64,000 bases of DNA from Cryptomeria japonica (lineage: Eukaryota > Streptophyta > Pinopsida > Cupressales > Cupressaceae): contig NC_081415.1 of NCBI RefSeq assembly GCF_030272615.1, forward strand, positions 187,125,233-187,189,232, read 5' to 3'. Position 1 is the stretch's first letter. Each line of letters opens with the position of its first letter. This document shows positions 53,002 to 64,000 of the stretch, one piece after another. The translations under genes and the position numbers were made by a program. The notes under the pieces are model-generated. The model saw only the letters and a program-made list of their open reading frames with translations, searched no databases and had not been told where the DNA came from.

Positions 53002-53889
53002 TGTTGGCATTATACACTCAGATGAGAATAGTTGATGTTGTCATTGATGGCAACCAACTGGTATTATGGTTCATGAGTTAGACCAGCAACAAACATCATT
53101 TACTAGTACTGGTAGGCACTTCACATTGGCATCCAGTCTACACCAATAGTAGATCATACCGACACTCTAGGACGACTTGGAACAATAATGTTTTGTATTG
53201 TAAAATATATTTTTATTGACGACTTGATGTATTGTAAAGACTCATATATGTATGAGATCTTGTAAGTCATTTTGTAATGTGGTAGTGATGTAATAAGGCA
53301 ATGTAATGAACAATATATGAGATATTGTAGGATGGTTGTTTATGCATTTTCATGTATCTATTTTGAAGAGCGAATAAGAAGCAGAGTAGAGTGATGTTTA
53401 TTCACCGGCAAGGTTTTTGGTTAAGGTATTTGTTTGAGCTTAAACCGGTACCGAATCAGGCATTGCAGATGCTATTGTAAAGAAGTACATTGTATTTGGA
53501 TCTAACCATCCATTTGTAGTTAATGGGAATCCTTTCTATTGTTGAGCAGTGAGCTCTAGGCTATTGGCCTTCCTCCATGTTCAGGCCCCTATTGTATAAG
53601 TAATATTTATTCATATTGGCCAATGAATAAATATTGTGGGTCACAAATCCCACCAAGATTTTTCCCTTACCAGGTTTCCTCGCCAAAAATATTTGTGTTA
53701 TGGTGTGCATTGATGGTTGTATTTTTGTTTCTCCTTACTGCTTTATTATTTGTTTAGGGGCATATTAATCTAGGTTGTAAAGTTGCAACTAAGTTCAAAT
53801 CTTTCATCTATCGGTTAGACATTGATTCACCCCCCCCCCCCCCCCCCCCCCGCCTCTCAGTGTCTTTGGGAATGTCATAGCATCTAACA
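53002..53889 (+). repeat. LTR of the gag-only family, 888 bp
   Basis: Starts TGTTGGCATTATACACTC and ends GCATCTAACA. It is preceded by a polypurine tract and followed by a primer site, so it serves as 3' LTR for the left copy and 5' LTR for the right copy. Related to the solo LTR at 38227. Contains a 22-base C run. Confidence 0.85.
53830..53851 (+). repeat. Poly-C tract, 22 bases
   Basis: Uninterrupted C run near the LTR end. The related solo LTR has only about 8 G/C in a row at the same place (38251-38259), so length is variable or an assembly error. Confidence 0.9.
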
Positions 53890-53891
53890 AT

Positions 53892-53903
53892 TGGTATTAG
53901 AGC
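53892..53903 (+). other. Primer-binding site, initiator tRNA-Met
   Basis: TGGTATTAGAGC two bases after the LTR end, one mismatch from the standard TGGTATCAGAGC. Confidence 0.85.
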
Positions 53904-53933
53904 ATAGTCATCTATTTTCAGAACTCTAACAGC

Positions 53934-54950
53934 TTGAGGAATATTCTGAAATCAGTACCAATGAAAAGTTTGAGACAACAGTTAGAAGGAGCTCTTGAAG
54001 ATTTTGATGCTAAAAAATTGAAGAATATCAAACTAGAAGATGATCTCAAAAATGCCCAGGAATTCATTAAAGCACTTCAAGAGAACTTGGTTATGGCACA
54101 AAATAAGAGCAAGGAACTTCATGAGCAAATGCAGAAACAAGATGATGATGAAAAGGAAACTCTTAGAGATATTGCATAAAAATTGAGAGAGGAGAACACT
54201 AACATGAAGAATAAAATGCAAGATTTAACCATGAGGCTATGTAAGGATAATGAAGACAGAAAGAGGGAACAAGAATATTTGACCAGAAGACTTAATGAAA
54301 GAGATGATGAAACTTTGAGGCTTGGTCATAAAAATGATATGCTAAAGATAGATTTGACTCACATGAAACATGATAAAGAGGAACCTATGAGATAAGTTAG
54401 CATTCTGGAAAATGTGTTGGTCACTGCAAATGAATACAAAGACAAATTCAAGAAAAGTTCAGAGAAGCTTGATGATATTATGAAAAGTCAAAAACCTGGT
54501 GGAGATATAATTGGACTTCGATTTGAATATGGAGAAAGTTCTGGGATTGCAAACATTCAAGATCACAAAAAACCAGAAAGACAACATAATGTCTATAAAT
54601 TCAATGGAAAATGTTTTAATTGCAACAAATATTGTCAAAGAGAAAATCAGTGCAGATTTAGGAATAATCAGAATACAAATTTACCCACTAGTCAATATTC
54701 CAAATGTAATAAAATTGGACATAACTCAGACAATTGCAAAATGAATGTAAAATGCTATGCTTGTGATAGATTTGGAAACTTATCTAATCAATGTAGAACA
54801 CAAACTGGTCAAGGTTATTGAAAAGATATTCAACGGAACAATGTAACTTGTTATACATGTAACAAGATTGGGCATATTGCAAGATTTTGCAAAAGTAAGA
54901 CTGCACTAGTGAATAATAAAGAATCTAATGACAAAGGCAAGGAAAAAGTG
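53934..54950 (+). pseudogene. Gag with CCHC zinc knuckles, copy 2
   Basis: N-terminal coiled coil in 53934-54179 (LRQQLEGALEDFDAKKLKN...), then more coiled coil, then four knuckles, of which only the last (CYTCNKIGHIARFC) is fully intact; others have C-to-Y, H-to-N or G-H-to-C-Q changes. Several stops (54178, 54394, 54821). Dead copy. Confidence 0.75.
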
Positions 54951-55381
54951 GATGAAGTCAAGCAAGAATTTTCTAAACAATGGATTAAGAAGAGAGATCA
55001 AAGAATTGATGAATCTGTCTCTACACCGGTAGAATAGGGTAACCCTCCACAGGCAAAAGATTATTCATCTAACTAAGGAATAATCCTTAGGGGTATGGAA
55101 ACAAGTTTAAAATCATGCATTTACCCTTGGTTGATGGTAAGAAGTTATGATTCTTCTTTACCGACAGATATGTGGAGTTTTTCACTTCACGGGCGAAGCA
55201 TTTATTGCGGTTGTAAGTTAATTTTTTGGTTATAAATGAACTATAACTTCTCATTTCAACTCACCAAGCATTCAAGCATTCAAGAGAGTGAAATTCTGCA
55301 AAGGCATTCTAAAGGCAAAGCAACAAAGGTCTTTTCAAGGCATTCAAGGTTTTCACAATTAAGATGTATTTATCTTTTGCA

Positions 55382-55767
55382 ATGGCTTCCTCATCCTTTG
55401 TTCCTGAATTTGTAGAAAACCCTACCATTGTGGATAATATAAAATGACCTAGACCAATTTTCAAAATTATCCCTAAAATTGAAAAACTAGATGACTATTG
55501 GTACATTTTCTAAAATCCTGAAGTGTGTCATGTTTGCTGAAGACCCTAAGGCATACATACATTGCAACATAGAGAGTTTAGCAACTGAAGATCTAAAGAA
55601 CATGTACATGAATGAAATCACTGATAAGAATGGGGTAGTGAAACCAGAACATAATATTGTTGAGGATTTAGGTTTCATAGATATCCTCCATATACCTTAA
55701 TGTTTAGATGAAGTCGTCTGATGTGTCCTTAGCAGGGTTCACAGTGAATTTATATGGCTGGACTTAG
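55382..55767 (+). pseudogene. Start of the second coding region, copy 2, cut by an LTR
   Basis: MASSSFVPEFV at 55382, then the same TGA as in copy 1, then a 2-base deletion near 55493 relative to copy 1. It ends in the WLDLV block, where an insertion interrupts it. Confidence 0.65.
55763..55767. other. Expected target duplication of the inserted LTR (CTTAG)
   Basis: Five bases before the LTR start at 55768. The partner copy would lie beyond the window. Confidence 0.4.
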
Positions 55768-56942
55768 TGATGCCCTCCTAAATGGCACAAGGTTAGCAAA
55801 TGATAAACAACACCAAAGACACAAAAACCGTTAGTGTTAGTCAATCAAAAACTAATCTAAAAAGGCATACCAAAAGAAACACTAGAAGCATGCTAATATA
55901 TCTAATAAACAAAGCAAAGATTATGAGGCATCTCCAACTGCCTCTTAGCATGGCTTTAGCTTCTTCTCCCTTCTTCCTCTCCTCTCCAAGTTCCAAAATA
56001 GTGTAGCTCTCAGCAGCTTTTTGCACTATGGATGCTTATGGAGGATTGAGATTGTAATATAGCTCTAAATATGAAATAAAAAGCTAATACTGTGCTAAAA
56101 TGATTGATTTTATCAAAAAGACAAGATATTAGATAATTATGCTAAAATGCTCTCTAAAAATGTCTATAGCCTAAATGCATACAAGTTTTCAGGATTTGGA
56201 TTATGAAGGAATGGGCTCTATTTATAAGAAAAATGGAGCAATGGATGGCCAGGATTGAAGGGTTTAATCAAGGGTCAAGCTTGAAAGTTGGGGATCCATG
56301 TGCACAATTGGCACCAATGAAATGGTGACAAGTGTCAACATAGGGTTGGGTTGAAAGAAGAGGTTGGAAGCATTAAAGGCCTGAGAAGACCTCATGGTTA
56401 TCTAAAGGCTAAGAGTCAAGTCTAAATTAGGATTACCCACTGGATTAGGAATTAATCCAAGAATAAAACTTTGTGCAAATGATTAAGAGATAATCATGGT
56501 CAAAGCATTAAAAGCTTGATGAGACCTTTGGGTTGGGTAGAGGTTGAGTCAAAACAAATGTTTTAACCATGTGGGAGGGTTGAATTAACCATTAATGGTT
56601 ATTGGAGACTTTGGGGATTAAGTGGTTGAAGGTTGAAAGCCTTCAATGGTTATCAAAGACTTTCAGCCATTTAGTGGTTGAAGGTTGAAAGCCTTTAATG
56701 GTTATCAAAGACTTTGAGGGTTTGAGAAGTGACTTCCCTTTTGCTTAGGAATGTGACAAAGTTTAGAGAAGGGGTTAGGTTATTTAGAAGTGATTAGAAA
56801 ATTCTAGAAGGGGTTTAGGCATGCAAGTGGATTTTGTAGGAAAATGCAAGTGGAAGAAATTTTGGTATTTTCAATTAAAATAAAATCATTTATTTCAATT
56901 AAATGGTGTAATTTGCATTTGGATAAATATTCAAATAAATAT
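55768..56942 (-). repeat. Truncated LTR of the Tat family (minus strand)
   Basis: Its LTR end (TGATGCCCTCC on the + strand) is intact and abuts the broken gag-only element. It aligns with the family LTR including the TATA box (about 56219-56226) but stops within the A/T-rich U3 at 56942, where a second LTR begins. Best explained by insertion of the next element into this LTR. Confidence 0.8.
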
Positions 56943-58375
56943 TGATGCCCTCCTAAATGGCACAAATGTTAGTCTAAGATTAAACAACACAAAACATTAG
57001 CGTTAGTCAATCAAAAACTAAAGCATGAAGGCATTCCAAAAGAGACACTAAAAGAGACATGCTAAATATATCTAATAAATAGAACAAATGATCATGAGAC
57101 ATCTCCAACTGCCTCTTAGCATGGCCTTAGTTTCTTCTCCCTTGTTCCTCTCCTCTCCAAGTTCCAAAATAGTGTAGCTCTCAGTAGCTTTTTGCACTAT
57201 GGATGCTTATGGAGGATTGAGATTGTAGTATAGCTCTAAATGTGAAATAAAAAGCTAATGCTAATGCTAAAATGATATATTTTAACCAAAAGACAAAAGA
57301 TTAGATTGTTTATGCTAAAATGCTCTCTAAAATGTCTATAGCTTAGATGCACACAAGTTTCAGGATCTGGATTATGAAGGAATGGGCTCTATTTATAGGA
57401 AAAATGGAGCAATGGATGGTCAGGATTGAATGATTTAATCAAGGGTCAAGCTTGAAAGTTGGGAATCCATATGCACAATTGACACCAATAAAATAGTGAC
57501 AAGTGTCAACACGGGATTGGGTTGAGAGAAGAGGTTGGAGGCATTAAAGGCCTGAGAAGACCTCATGGTTATCTAAAGGCTAAGGGTCAAGCCTAAATTA
57601 GGATCACCCACTGGATTAGGAGTTAATCCAAGGATTAAACCTTTGTGCAAATGATTAAGAGATAATCATGGTCAAAGCATTAAAGGCTTGATGAGACCCT
57701 TGGGTTGGGTAGAGGTTGAGTCAAAACAAATGTTTTAACCATGTGGGAGGGTTGAATTAACCATTAATGGTTTTTGGAGACTTTGGGGATTAAGTGGTTG
57801 AAAGTTGGAAGCCTTCAATGGTTATCAAAGACTTTGAGGAATTAAGTGGTTGAAGGTTGGAAGCCTTTAATGGTTATCAAAGACTTTTAGACTTTGAGAA
57901 GTGACTCCACTTTGCTTAGGAATGTGACAATAATTAGGGGATGGATTAGGCTAATTAGGAAGGGGTTAGAAGAATCTAGAAGGGGATTAGATTTTGCAAG
58001 TGGATTTGGTGGGTGAGGGAAAATAGGATTTTATTAAAAATAAAAATTCATTTATTTCAATAAATGTGTGCAAGTTGCATTTGTAGGAAAATGCAAGTGG
58101 GGTGGGGATAATGATTTAAATAAATGTTTTATTTAATTTATTTAAAAGAGGAAAAGGGGGATTTAATTAAATAAATAGATTTTATTTATTTAATTGATTT
58201 GTATTGGATTTAATGAATTAATTAAAATAAATTGAATAATTTATTTAATTAATAGAAGAATGTTTGGGGATGAATTAATTAAATATTAATTTAATTAACT
58301 GGTGGCTAGTGGATTTTTAATTAAATAAATAGCAAATATTCATTTAATTAAAATGGACAGATTTGTGTGACTACA
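56943..58375 (-). repeat. 3' LTR of the second Tat-family element, 1433 bp
   Basis: On the + strand it runs TGATGCCCTCC ... TGTGTGACTACA, the exact inverse of the family ends. TATA box at about 57390-57397. Confidence 0.9.
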
Positions 58376-58388
58376 TTTGCCCCTCTTT
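58376..58388 (-). other. Polypurine tract
   Basis: TTTGCCCCTCTTT on the + strand, inverse of the tract at 22312. Confidence 0.8.
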
Positions 58389-58684
58389 GAGACGGTGCAG
58401 TTTATCGCATCGTTTCAAAGAAAGAAAAACTGGTGTGAAGAAATGCCCCATAAAATGTAAATTTAATGGGTGGTATGCCCCCTCGAGAGATGGGTCGAAA
58501 AATTTCGAAAAATCGGGTGATCTCTCGAAAAAGAATGAAAATTGGCAGGGTGGTAGAAGAGAAGAAGTTAGGTATACTGGTGGAAAATAGAAGAAATCGG
58601 GGGAAACATGGAGAAATGGGGGGTTCGGGAAGTTCACAGGGACCACGGCGATGAGCGAGGCGAAGTTACGGTGATGGCGGGGGG

Positions 58685-58691
58685 TATAAAT
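58685..58691 (+). promoter_or_regulatory. TATA box of the PMD gene copy
   Basis: GGGGTATAAATGGGG, same spacing to the ATG (about 100 bases) as in the main element. Confidence 0.6.
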
Positions 58692-58787
58692 GGGGTGAAA
58701 GGGGTGAAAACAAGACCATTTGTGACCGCGACGAGTTGAAAACTTGAGCTCTGACAGTGACATTTGGAGGAGCAAGGAGGAGCAACG

Positions 58788-61529
58788 ATGCCATTTCCGA
58801 TCACCGAGCACCGATTTGAGCGAGTGCGACGATTCTAGCGCCCAGCCGACTATGGACCAGCGGTACGGAAATTCAAAAACTCACTTTTCATGCATTTTTG
58901 ATAGGTTTTTAGCTGAGTCCAAGTCAAGTCGGAGCAAGAGCGCTCGAACTATGTTTTTAGTGCTTTTGCTCCATGAATTAGCGCTATTGTGCCACAATAG
59001 TGCTTTTGTAGGCTAGTTTGAGCGCTTTTGAGATTAATTAGCGCTTTTGTAGGTAAGTTTTAGCGCGTTTGATAAATTAGCGCTATTATAGGGTTAATTG
59101 AGCGCTATTGGCTCGGAATAGCGCTATTGTATGGCAGTTTTAGCGCTTTTGGTTGTGTAGCGCTATTGTAGAGCTGTTTGAGCGCTATTGATGTGGTTGT
59201 AGCGCTATTGTGTATATTTAGCGCTATTGTAGATAAAATAGCGCTTTTGCCTTAAGATAACGAGATGCCCTAGTGTCGGACAAAATAAATCTCCTGATGC
59301 CTAACGATTGATGGATGGCGAGGTGAAGTGGGAGTTGTTTTGAACCATAGCAGCCCGATGAGACTTAGGTCATTTGTTAGGATAAATGTCTGTTGAAGTC
59401 TAGGCGGCCATGATTGCTTACCTGGTGAGACCCGAAGATACTTGATCAAAGTATCTGATGATAGTCTAGGTTTAAACTTAAGAAAGTTTGATAACAAAAC
59501 AACTGATGGTGGTTGGATGAATGTCTATGTGCAGGAGGATCTGCGCGTGTTGCAGTTACGCGAGCGCCACCCCGCAACACAGGGATTGCGGGATCGATTG
59601 ACGCAGATAGAGATTGATTGTATTGCGGCTACTGGCCTCTACGAGGTGATGCATATGCCCGTGATTCGGATGAATCACGGCCTGATCACAGCATTGGCAG
59701 AGCGATGGCACAGTGAGACGTGCACGTTCCATCTGGCCCAGGGCGAGATGATGGTGACTTTAGAGGACGTGTGGCGTATCCTTTGGATTCCGATTCGGGG
59801 GCAGCTGGTGACATATGATTGAGCTTGGGGGACAGTGTCTTGCCAGAGGATATTTGATGAGGACGTATATATTGATGATGGCTCGATCGCATGGGAGGAT
59901 ATAGCGGCACTATATGAGCCCCTTCCAGCAGTATTGTCAAGGATCGTGGGAGGACTTCTGTGTCCAGACAGGCAGTCACATGGATTGGCAGTCGGGTGGG
60001 GACAGGTTATAGAGATGATGGTGACTGAGGGGACCCGATATGCCTGGGGGCCGTGCGTGTTAGCGCACATGTATCAGGAGTTACATGAGGTAGTGTACCG
60101 AGGGAGAGGGTCTCTAGCAGTGGGCATGACACTACTGCATGTGTGGGCATGCTAGCACTTACCAGTGACTCGACTGGTGAGTCTCAGATTTCGATCCATG
60201 GACCAGCCATACATGTTTATGTATAGTGGTATGATGAGTCAGCCCCACTTGGGGAAGTTAGAGTGGTGGCGGCGGGAATTGGATGACCTAGATGCAGTGA
60301 TCTGGCGGCCATACTTAGAGTGTGAGCCATGGGAGGATGATGCAGAGGCACTACCGTATTGCTTCATGACCCGATTCCTTATTGGGAGGACGTCTTATCA
60401 TGTAGAGAGACAGGTGCCAGGACGGGTGATGAGGCAGTTTGGGCGGCAGCAGGGACTGCCTAGCGGATCAGGGGAGTATGCACGAGTGATCCGAGAGCGG
60501 TATGCATGGGGTCCAGTGCTACCGTATGATCAAGCACTAGCAGAGTTCCGGACACTGCAAGCGAGGCCATGGGACTTACGACCGAGGGTCGTAGATGCAG
60601 GTGTGACAGCAGAGTATACACAGTATCGGGCGGCCCACCCAATCCTGTGGATATCAGACCCAGCTGAGCCGATCCTAGCTTTTGAGGATGAGAGGGGACG
60701 AGGACGGAGAGCAGGAGGTCGAGGAGGAGGAGATGGAGGAGGAGGTGGAGGTGGTGGAGGAGATGGAGGAGGAGGTGGAGGTGGTGGAGGTGGTGGAGGA
60801 GGTGGAAGAGGTGGAGGATCTGTGGGGATGCCGAGACAGCGGAGAGGGAGAGGTGGACTACCTCTGCAGATATCACAGGGTCCTTTGATGCAGGGAGGAG
60901 TGCAGCTAAGTGGGAGGGGGATGGAGAGAGAGATCCCGATGGATATAGGTGCAGGAGAGGGCGGTACAGGGGAGGGTGGTGCTGGGGGTGATACAGGTGC
61001 AGCAGCCATGGATATGGGGGAGGGAGCTACTGGGGATCTGTGGGAGCACATGATAGGTTATTTGCAGACCCGGGTGGAGAGATTAGAGGCGGAGGTAGCA
61101 GCTAGAGATGTGCAGCTATTTGCACGTGAGGCAGAGCTAACAGTGGTGCTGCGGGAGAGAGATACGGCAGTGGAGAGATTGGCGGAGCTGTAGGAGAGAG
61201 TCCGAGCAGGAGCACAGGGTCCGTCAGGGGAGACTATGAGGCAGTTTGGGCGAGCGCAGGCTGAGATAGAGTATTGGTGAGGTTTATATGAGAAAGTTGT
61301 GCCATTCAGTCAGCGAGCTCTCAGTTATACCCAGATGCGACAGTCGAGATCCGAGCGATCACAGCGGATGCAGAGCAGTGGGGGAGTGATGGGTCCATTG
61401 AGGCGGGATAGATCAGGAGATGCAGGAGGGAGTGGGGGTTCGATGAGGCCTCCATGGAGAGATGGATCAGGTGATGCCGGTACCAGTGGTGGAGTAGGTA
61501 GGGGTGGGGCAGGTACAGCATCTGGCTAG
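58788..61529 (+). pseudogene. PMD gene, decayed second copy
   Basis: Exon 1 starts at ATG 58788 but has TAG at 58836-58838. The donor (GCG|GTACGG, 58863) and acceptor (TATGTGCAG|GAGG, 59534) are kept. Exon 2 from 59535 has stops at about 59820 (after LVTYD), 60153 (HVWAC), 61191 (LAEL) and 61278 (EYW). Otherwise the protein is close to the intact copy, including the PMD motifs. The Gly-rich tract (about 60720-60830) is longer and differently arranged than in the intact copy. The frame ends at TAG 61527-61529. It is antisense to its host element, as in the main element. Confidence 0.85.
58939..59245. repeat. Phased array of AGCGCT palindromes, second copy
   Basis: Exact cores at 58939, 58980, 59021, 59040, 59079, 59101, 59120, 59142, 59159, 59181, 59201, 59220 and 59240; variants at 58959, 58999 (AGTGCT) and 59062 (AGCGCG). 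Mean step 20.1. The 17/22 step pattern is the mirror image of that in the main element. Confidence 0.95.
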
Positions 61530-64000
61530 AGCGGCATTTGAGAGAGCATTTTTGCATACATGTATTGTATCATTGTCTATTTTTTTGGACTGTATCTTGG
61601 ATGGCTCTTGGTAGCCGATTTTGTAGACTTCATTGTACTCTGATATATGAGTTGATATATATGAGGAGATCCCATATTGTGATGATTATGCATGTGATTA
61701 TGGATGGATGTTTATGCATGGTTATGATTTATTGCTTAGATGTATATGTGTACATGTATGCATTTGATGAGATGTTTCTTTTATGCATGTTTTTATGATG
61801 AGTTATGATGTGAGATACTGACATATGAATGCAGGTTTATATGTGTATGATGTATTTGATTTGTGATGTAAATGCTTTATGTATGGAATGCTATGATGAT
61901 ATATGCTTATGCTTGATGCATGAACAAGATTTGATGTTGCCTATTGCAATGTAATGATGAGATGATTTTAATGCAATGTTTGGAATGAATGATATTATGT
62001 ATGAATATGCATCTAGATGTGTTTAGATGAATGTAATATGGATAAACAAAATGTAAAGTACAAATGTTTATATGATGATGTCTAAATGAATGCAGATGAA
62101 TAAACAAATGTAAAGTACAAGTGTTTATATGATAATGTGTTTTAAATGAATGCATACGTAAAATGGATATATGAAATGGTATGAACCAATGTTTTGTAAA
62201 CAAATGGTCTTATGAATCTAAAATGCGTTTAAAATATGTTTGTAAGTACAAATGATAATGGGATGATACTATAACTAATATTTGTAATAACTGTACCTTA
62301 ATACAATTAAAAAGAGGATAATGAATGCAATGTGAAAATGAATCCTAAAATGAGCATTATAAGATACTTAGTAATGAATGAATGCATCTTTTAACTATAA
62401 AGAAATGTATGCAAATGATAAATGATGAAAAGATAATAAAATGATAATGGGTAATTTATATTGGATGAAATGCTTAGTAAATGATTTAAAACAACCAAAG
62501 ACAATTTGATCCCATGAATGAATATAATTATTTATGATTGATGCAATGATGAAAATGATTTTTAATGAAAACTAATGTCAATAATGAACTATATGCAATG
62601 TTTTAAGTTTAACAATGACATGAATGGACATAATGCAAGATGCACCTAAATGCAATGATGATATTGCCATGAGGAATGCAAGGTTTTTAAGACTTTGCAT
62701 GATGCACTGATGATGTATCAGAGTACTCGGTCGTGATTTGTATCCAAGACCAGCTTTTAGGTATTTTTGCATGTAAATGCTACGTATGAATGAATGGATG
62801 GGTGATATGCAACGGAATGCAAGATAGAAACAGATGAGGTGAAATGACGATCCATAGTGCTCTATTTTCATCATTGAGCTTTAAAATGTTGGAAGAAAAT
62901 ACAAGCATCTTGACATAATGATTCAAGATGACCTGAGTATTTCTTTCATGGATTTTAATATAGAAAGTGAATACAAACGACTTGATATAAGGGTCAAGTC
63001 GACCAGAGTATTGCTTGTGGAACAGACAAGGATTATCTCCGTTCGTGCATGACTTGGATCGTCCTCCTTGATCTTAGGCTGATCAGATCCTGAGACAAGT
63101 GCATACCATACTAAGAAATAAAAACCTTTATCCAATTTGGAGGAAGAGGAACCAAAGAATGAGCATTGTACCTGCAACCAAACAGCATATATACATAAAG
63201 AATAAAGAATAAGGATCCTTGGTAATGGTTCATGCTCATATGGTCGAGGTATACGCTGTAGTCAGCAAGCCGTAGTGATCTATGACTGCATTTGACATAA
63301 GATCACGTATCTTGGTGAACTTCCCACGTAGACACCATTAGTACATGCCCCAGAACTTCATCGGAAATAATGTGCAAATGATACAAAACAATGCGGAAAG
63401 ATTCTGATACAGATAAACAAGCGATTGTACTTACAAATCAACCAAGTATTTGATAGCTTAACATAATTTTCTTGTCAAAGAAAACGTCATCTTGTCTTTG
63501 TTTTTAATAAGGAAGGATGCATCCTTGTTGAAGACAGTTTGATTGTTGATGTGGATTGTGTGGTCGTTTGGTAAGTGGTCATTTTGTGAGTATTTTATCA
63601 ATGCTTGTTTTGGTATCTGCATGGATGAGTATGTATAATGTGTTGCCATGTTTTTGTGTGATTTTCGATGGGTTTTTCGATGTTTTTGGATTTTGTGTAA
63701 TAGTTTTTGAATGTTTTTGGATTTTGTGAGTCATTTTTGAATGTTTTTGATATTTTCTGATGATTGCCTGAATGAAGAGCGTAATGATATATAAGACAAT
63801 GTAGAATCCACTTCCATCACTAGGGTAAGGGTATTGCCCCCAGTTTGTAGACCTGACTTATGAAAAGGTGGGATGCTAAACGCATGGAGTACTATCTTAA
63901 TTGCAGATCAAATAACAAGCCATGGTTGGGATGGATGGATGTATGTGTGCATGAATATGATCGCAACGAACCTGAAAGATAATGGAGCCATAGCCTTTAC
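61530..64000 (-). other. Spacer between the PMD gene copy and pol
   Basis: Inverse of about 16590-19208, with fewer 57-bp minisatellite units (about 62040-62160). No gene seen. The window ends before pol. Confidence 0.7.

Larger units (their letters stand above)
53890..55767 (+). mobile_element. Internal region of the gag-only retrotransposon, copy 2 (5' part)
   Basis: Primer site, then Gag (53934-54950), then the start of the second coding region (ATG at 55382). It is cut at 55767 by the LTR at 55768. Matches 48564-50047 of copy 1. Confidence 0.75.
56943..64000 (-). mobile_element. Second Tat-family element, minus strand, runs off the window
   Basis: 3' LTR at 56943-58375, polypurine tract, then the antisense gene (here on the + strand) and the pol-distal spacer, in the same order as 23736 back to about 16590 of the main element. 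Pol would start just past 64000. Expected target duplication AATAT (56938-56942). Confidence 0.9.

Noticed and set aside
60460-61051. Pro-rich minus-strand ORFs opposite the second PMD copy
   Set aside because: Same shadow effect.

Overview
This window is nuclear DNA from a seed plant with a very large, repeat-dominated genome. A gymnosperm such as a conifer is my best guess. The basis is nested LTR retrotransposons with long LTRs, a Tat/Ogre-type Ty3/gypsy element of about 17.6 kb, plant tRNA primer sites, a plant-mobile-domain gene and decayed Ty1/copia, chromovirus and CACTA-like remnants. I see no intact host gene, rRNA, tRNA or CRISPR array.

Layout. 1-2049 and 28865-30916 are two copies of one long LTR (both + orientation) that probably bracket an old element. 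Inside lie an acidic minus-strand ORF with one stop (2369-3844), a possible minus-orientation LTR (4625-5788) and the start of another LTR-like unit (5789-6115). That unit is split by a young, complete Tat-lineage element (6116-23736) with TG...CA LTRs and a perfect 5-bp target duplication AACAC. From 23737 the interrupted DNA resumes with (TA)n tracts, a GC-rich island and a dispersed repeat (25961-27966).

30917-32602 is a 359-bp satellite-like array, then a 52-bp tandem repeat, a dead chromovirus integrase plus chromodomain (about 32.96-33.81 kb), dead copia reverse transcriptase (35.0-36.0 and 39.3 kb), a solo LTR with its target duplication (38227-39017), an inverted-repeat transposon remnant (about 39.9-40.8 kb) and a fragment of an SPT6-like host gene (41.7-42.4 kb). 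43343-47440 is the 5' end of a diverged relative of the Tat element, with a tRNA-Trp primer site. 48564-55767 holds two partial copies of a retrotransposon that carries zinc-knuckle Gag and a second ORF but no visible polymerase, sharing one LTR (53002-53889). 55768-64000 holds a truncated LTR and a second copy of the Tat family in reverse orientation, running off the window.

How the main element is built: 5' LTR, small pre-gag ORF, Gag-protease, G-patch, reverse transcriptase, two RNase H domains, integrase, a long spacer, then on the opposite strand an intron-containing plant mobile domain gene with its own TATA box, then the 3' LTR. The intron of this antisense gene holds the most unusual signal in the window: 14 exact AGCGCT palindromes at a 17-22 bp (mean 20 bp) spacing. 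The array is kept in the second copy, and a related 20-bp-phased array lies, inverted, in the leader of the diverged relative. The sense genes of the main copy are broken (397-bp frameshifting duplication, amber codon in integrase, missing primer site), while the antisense gene is open.
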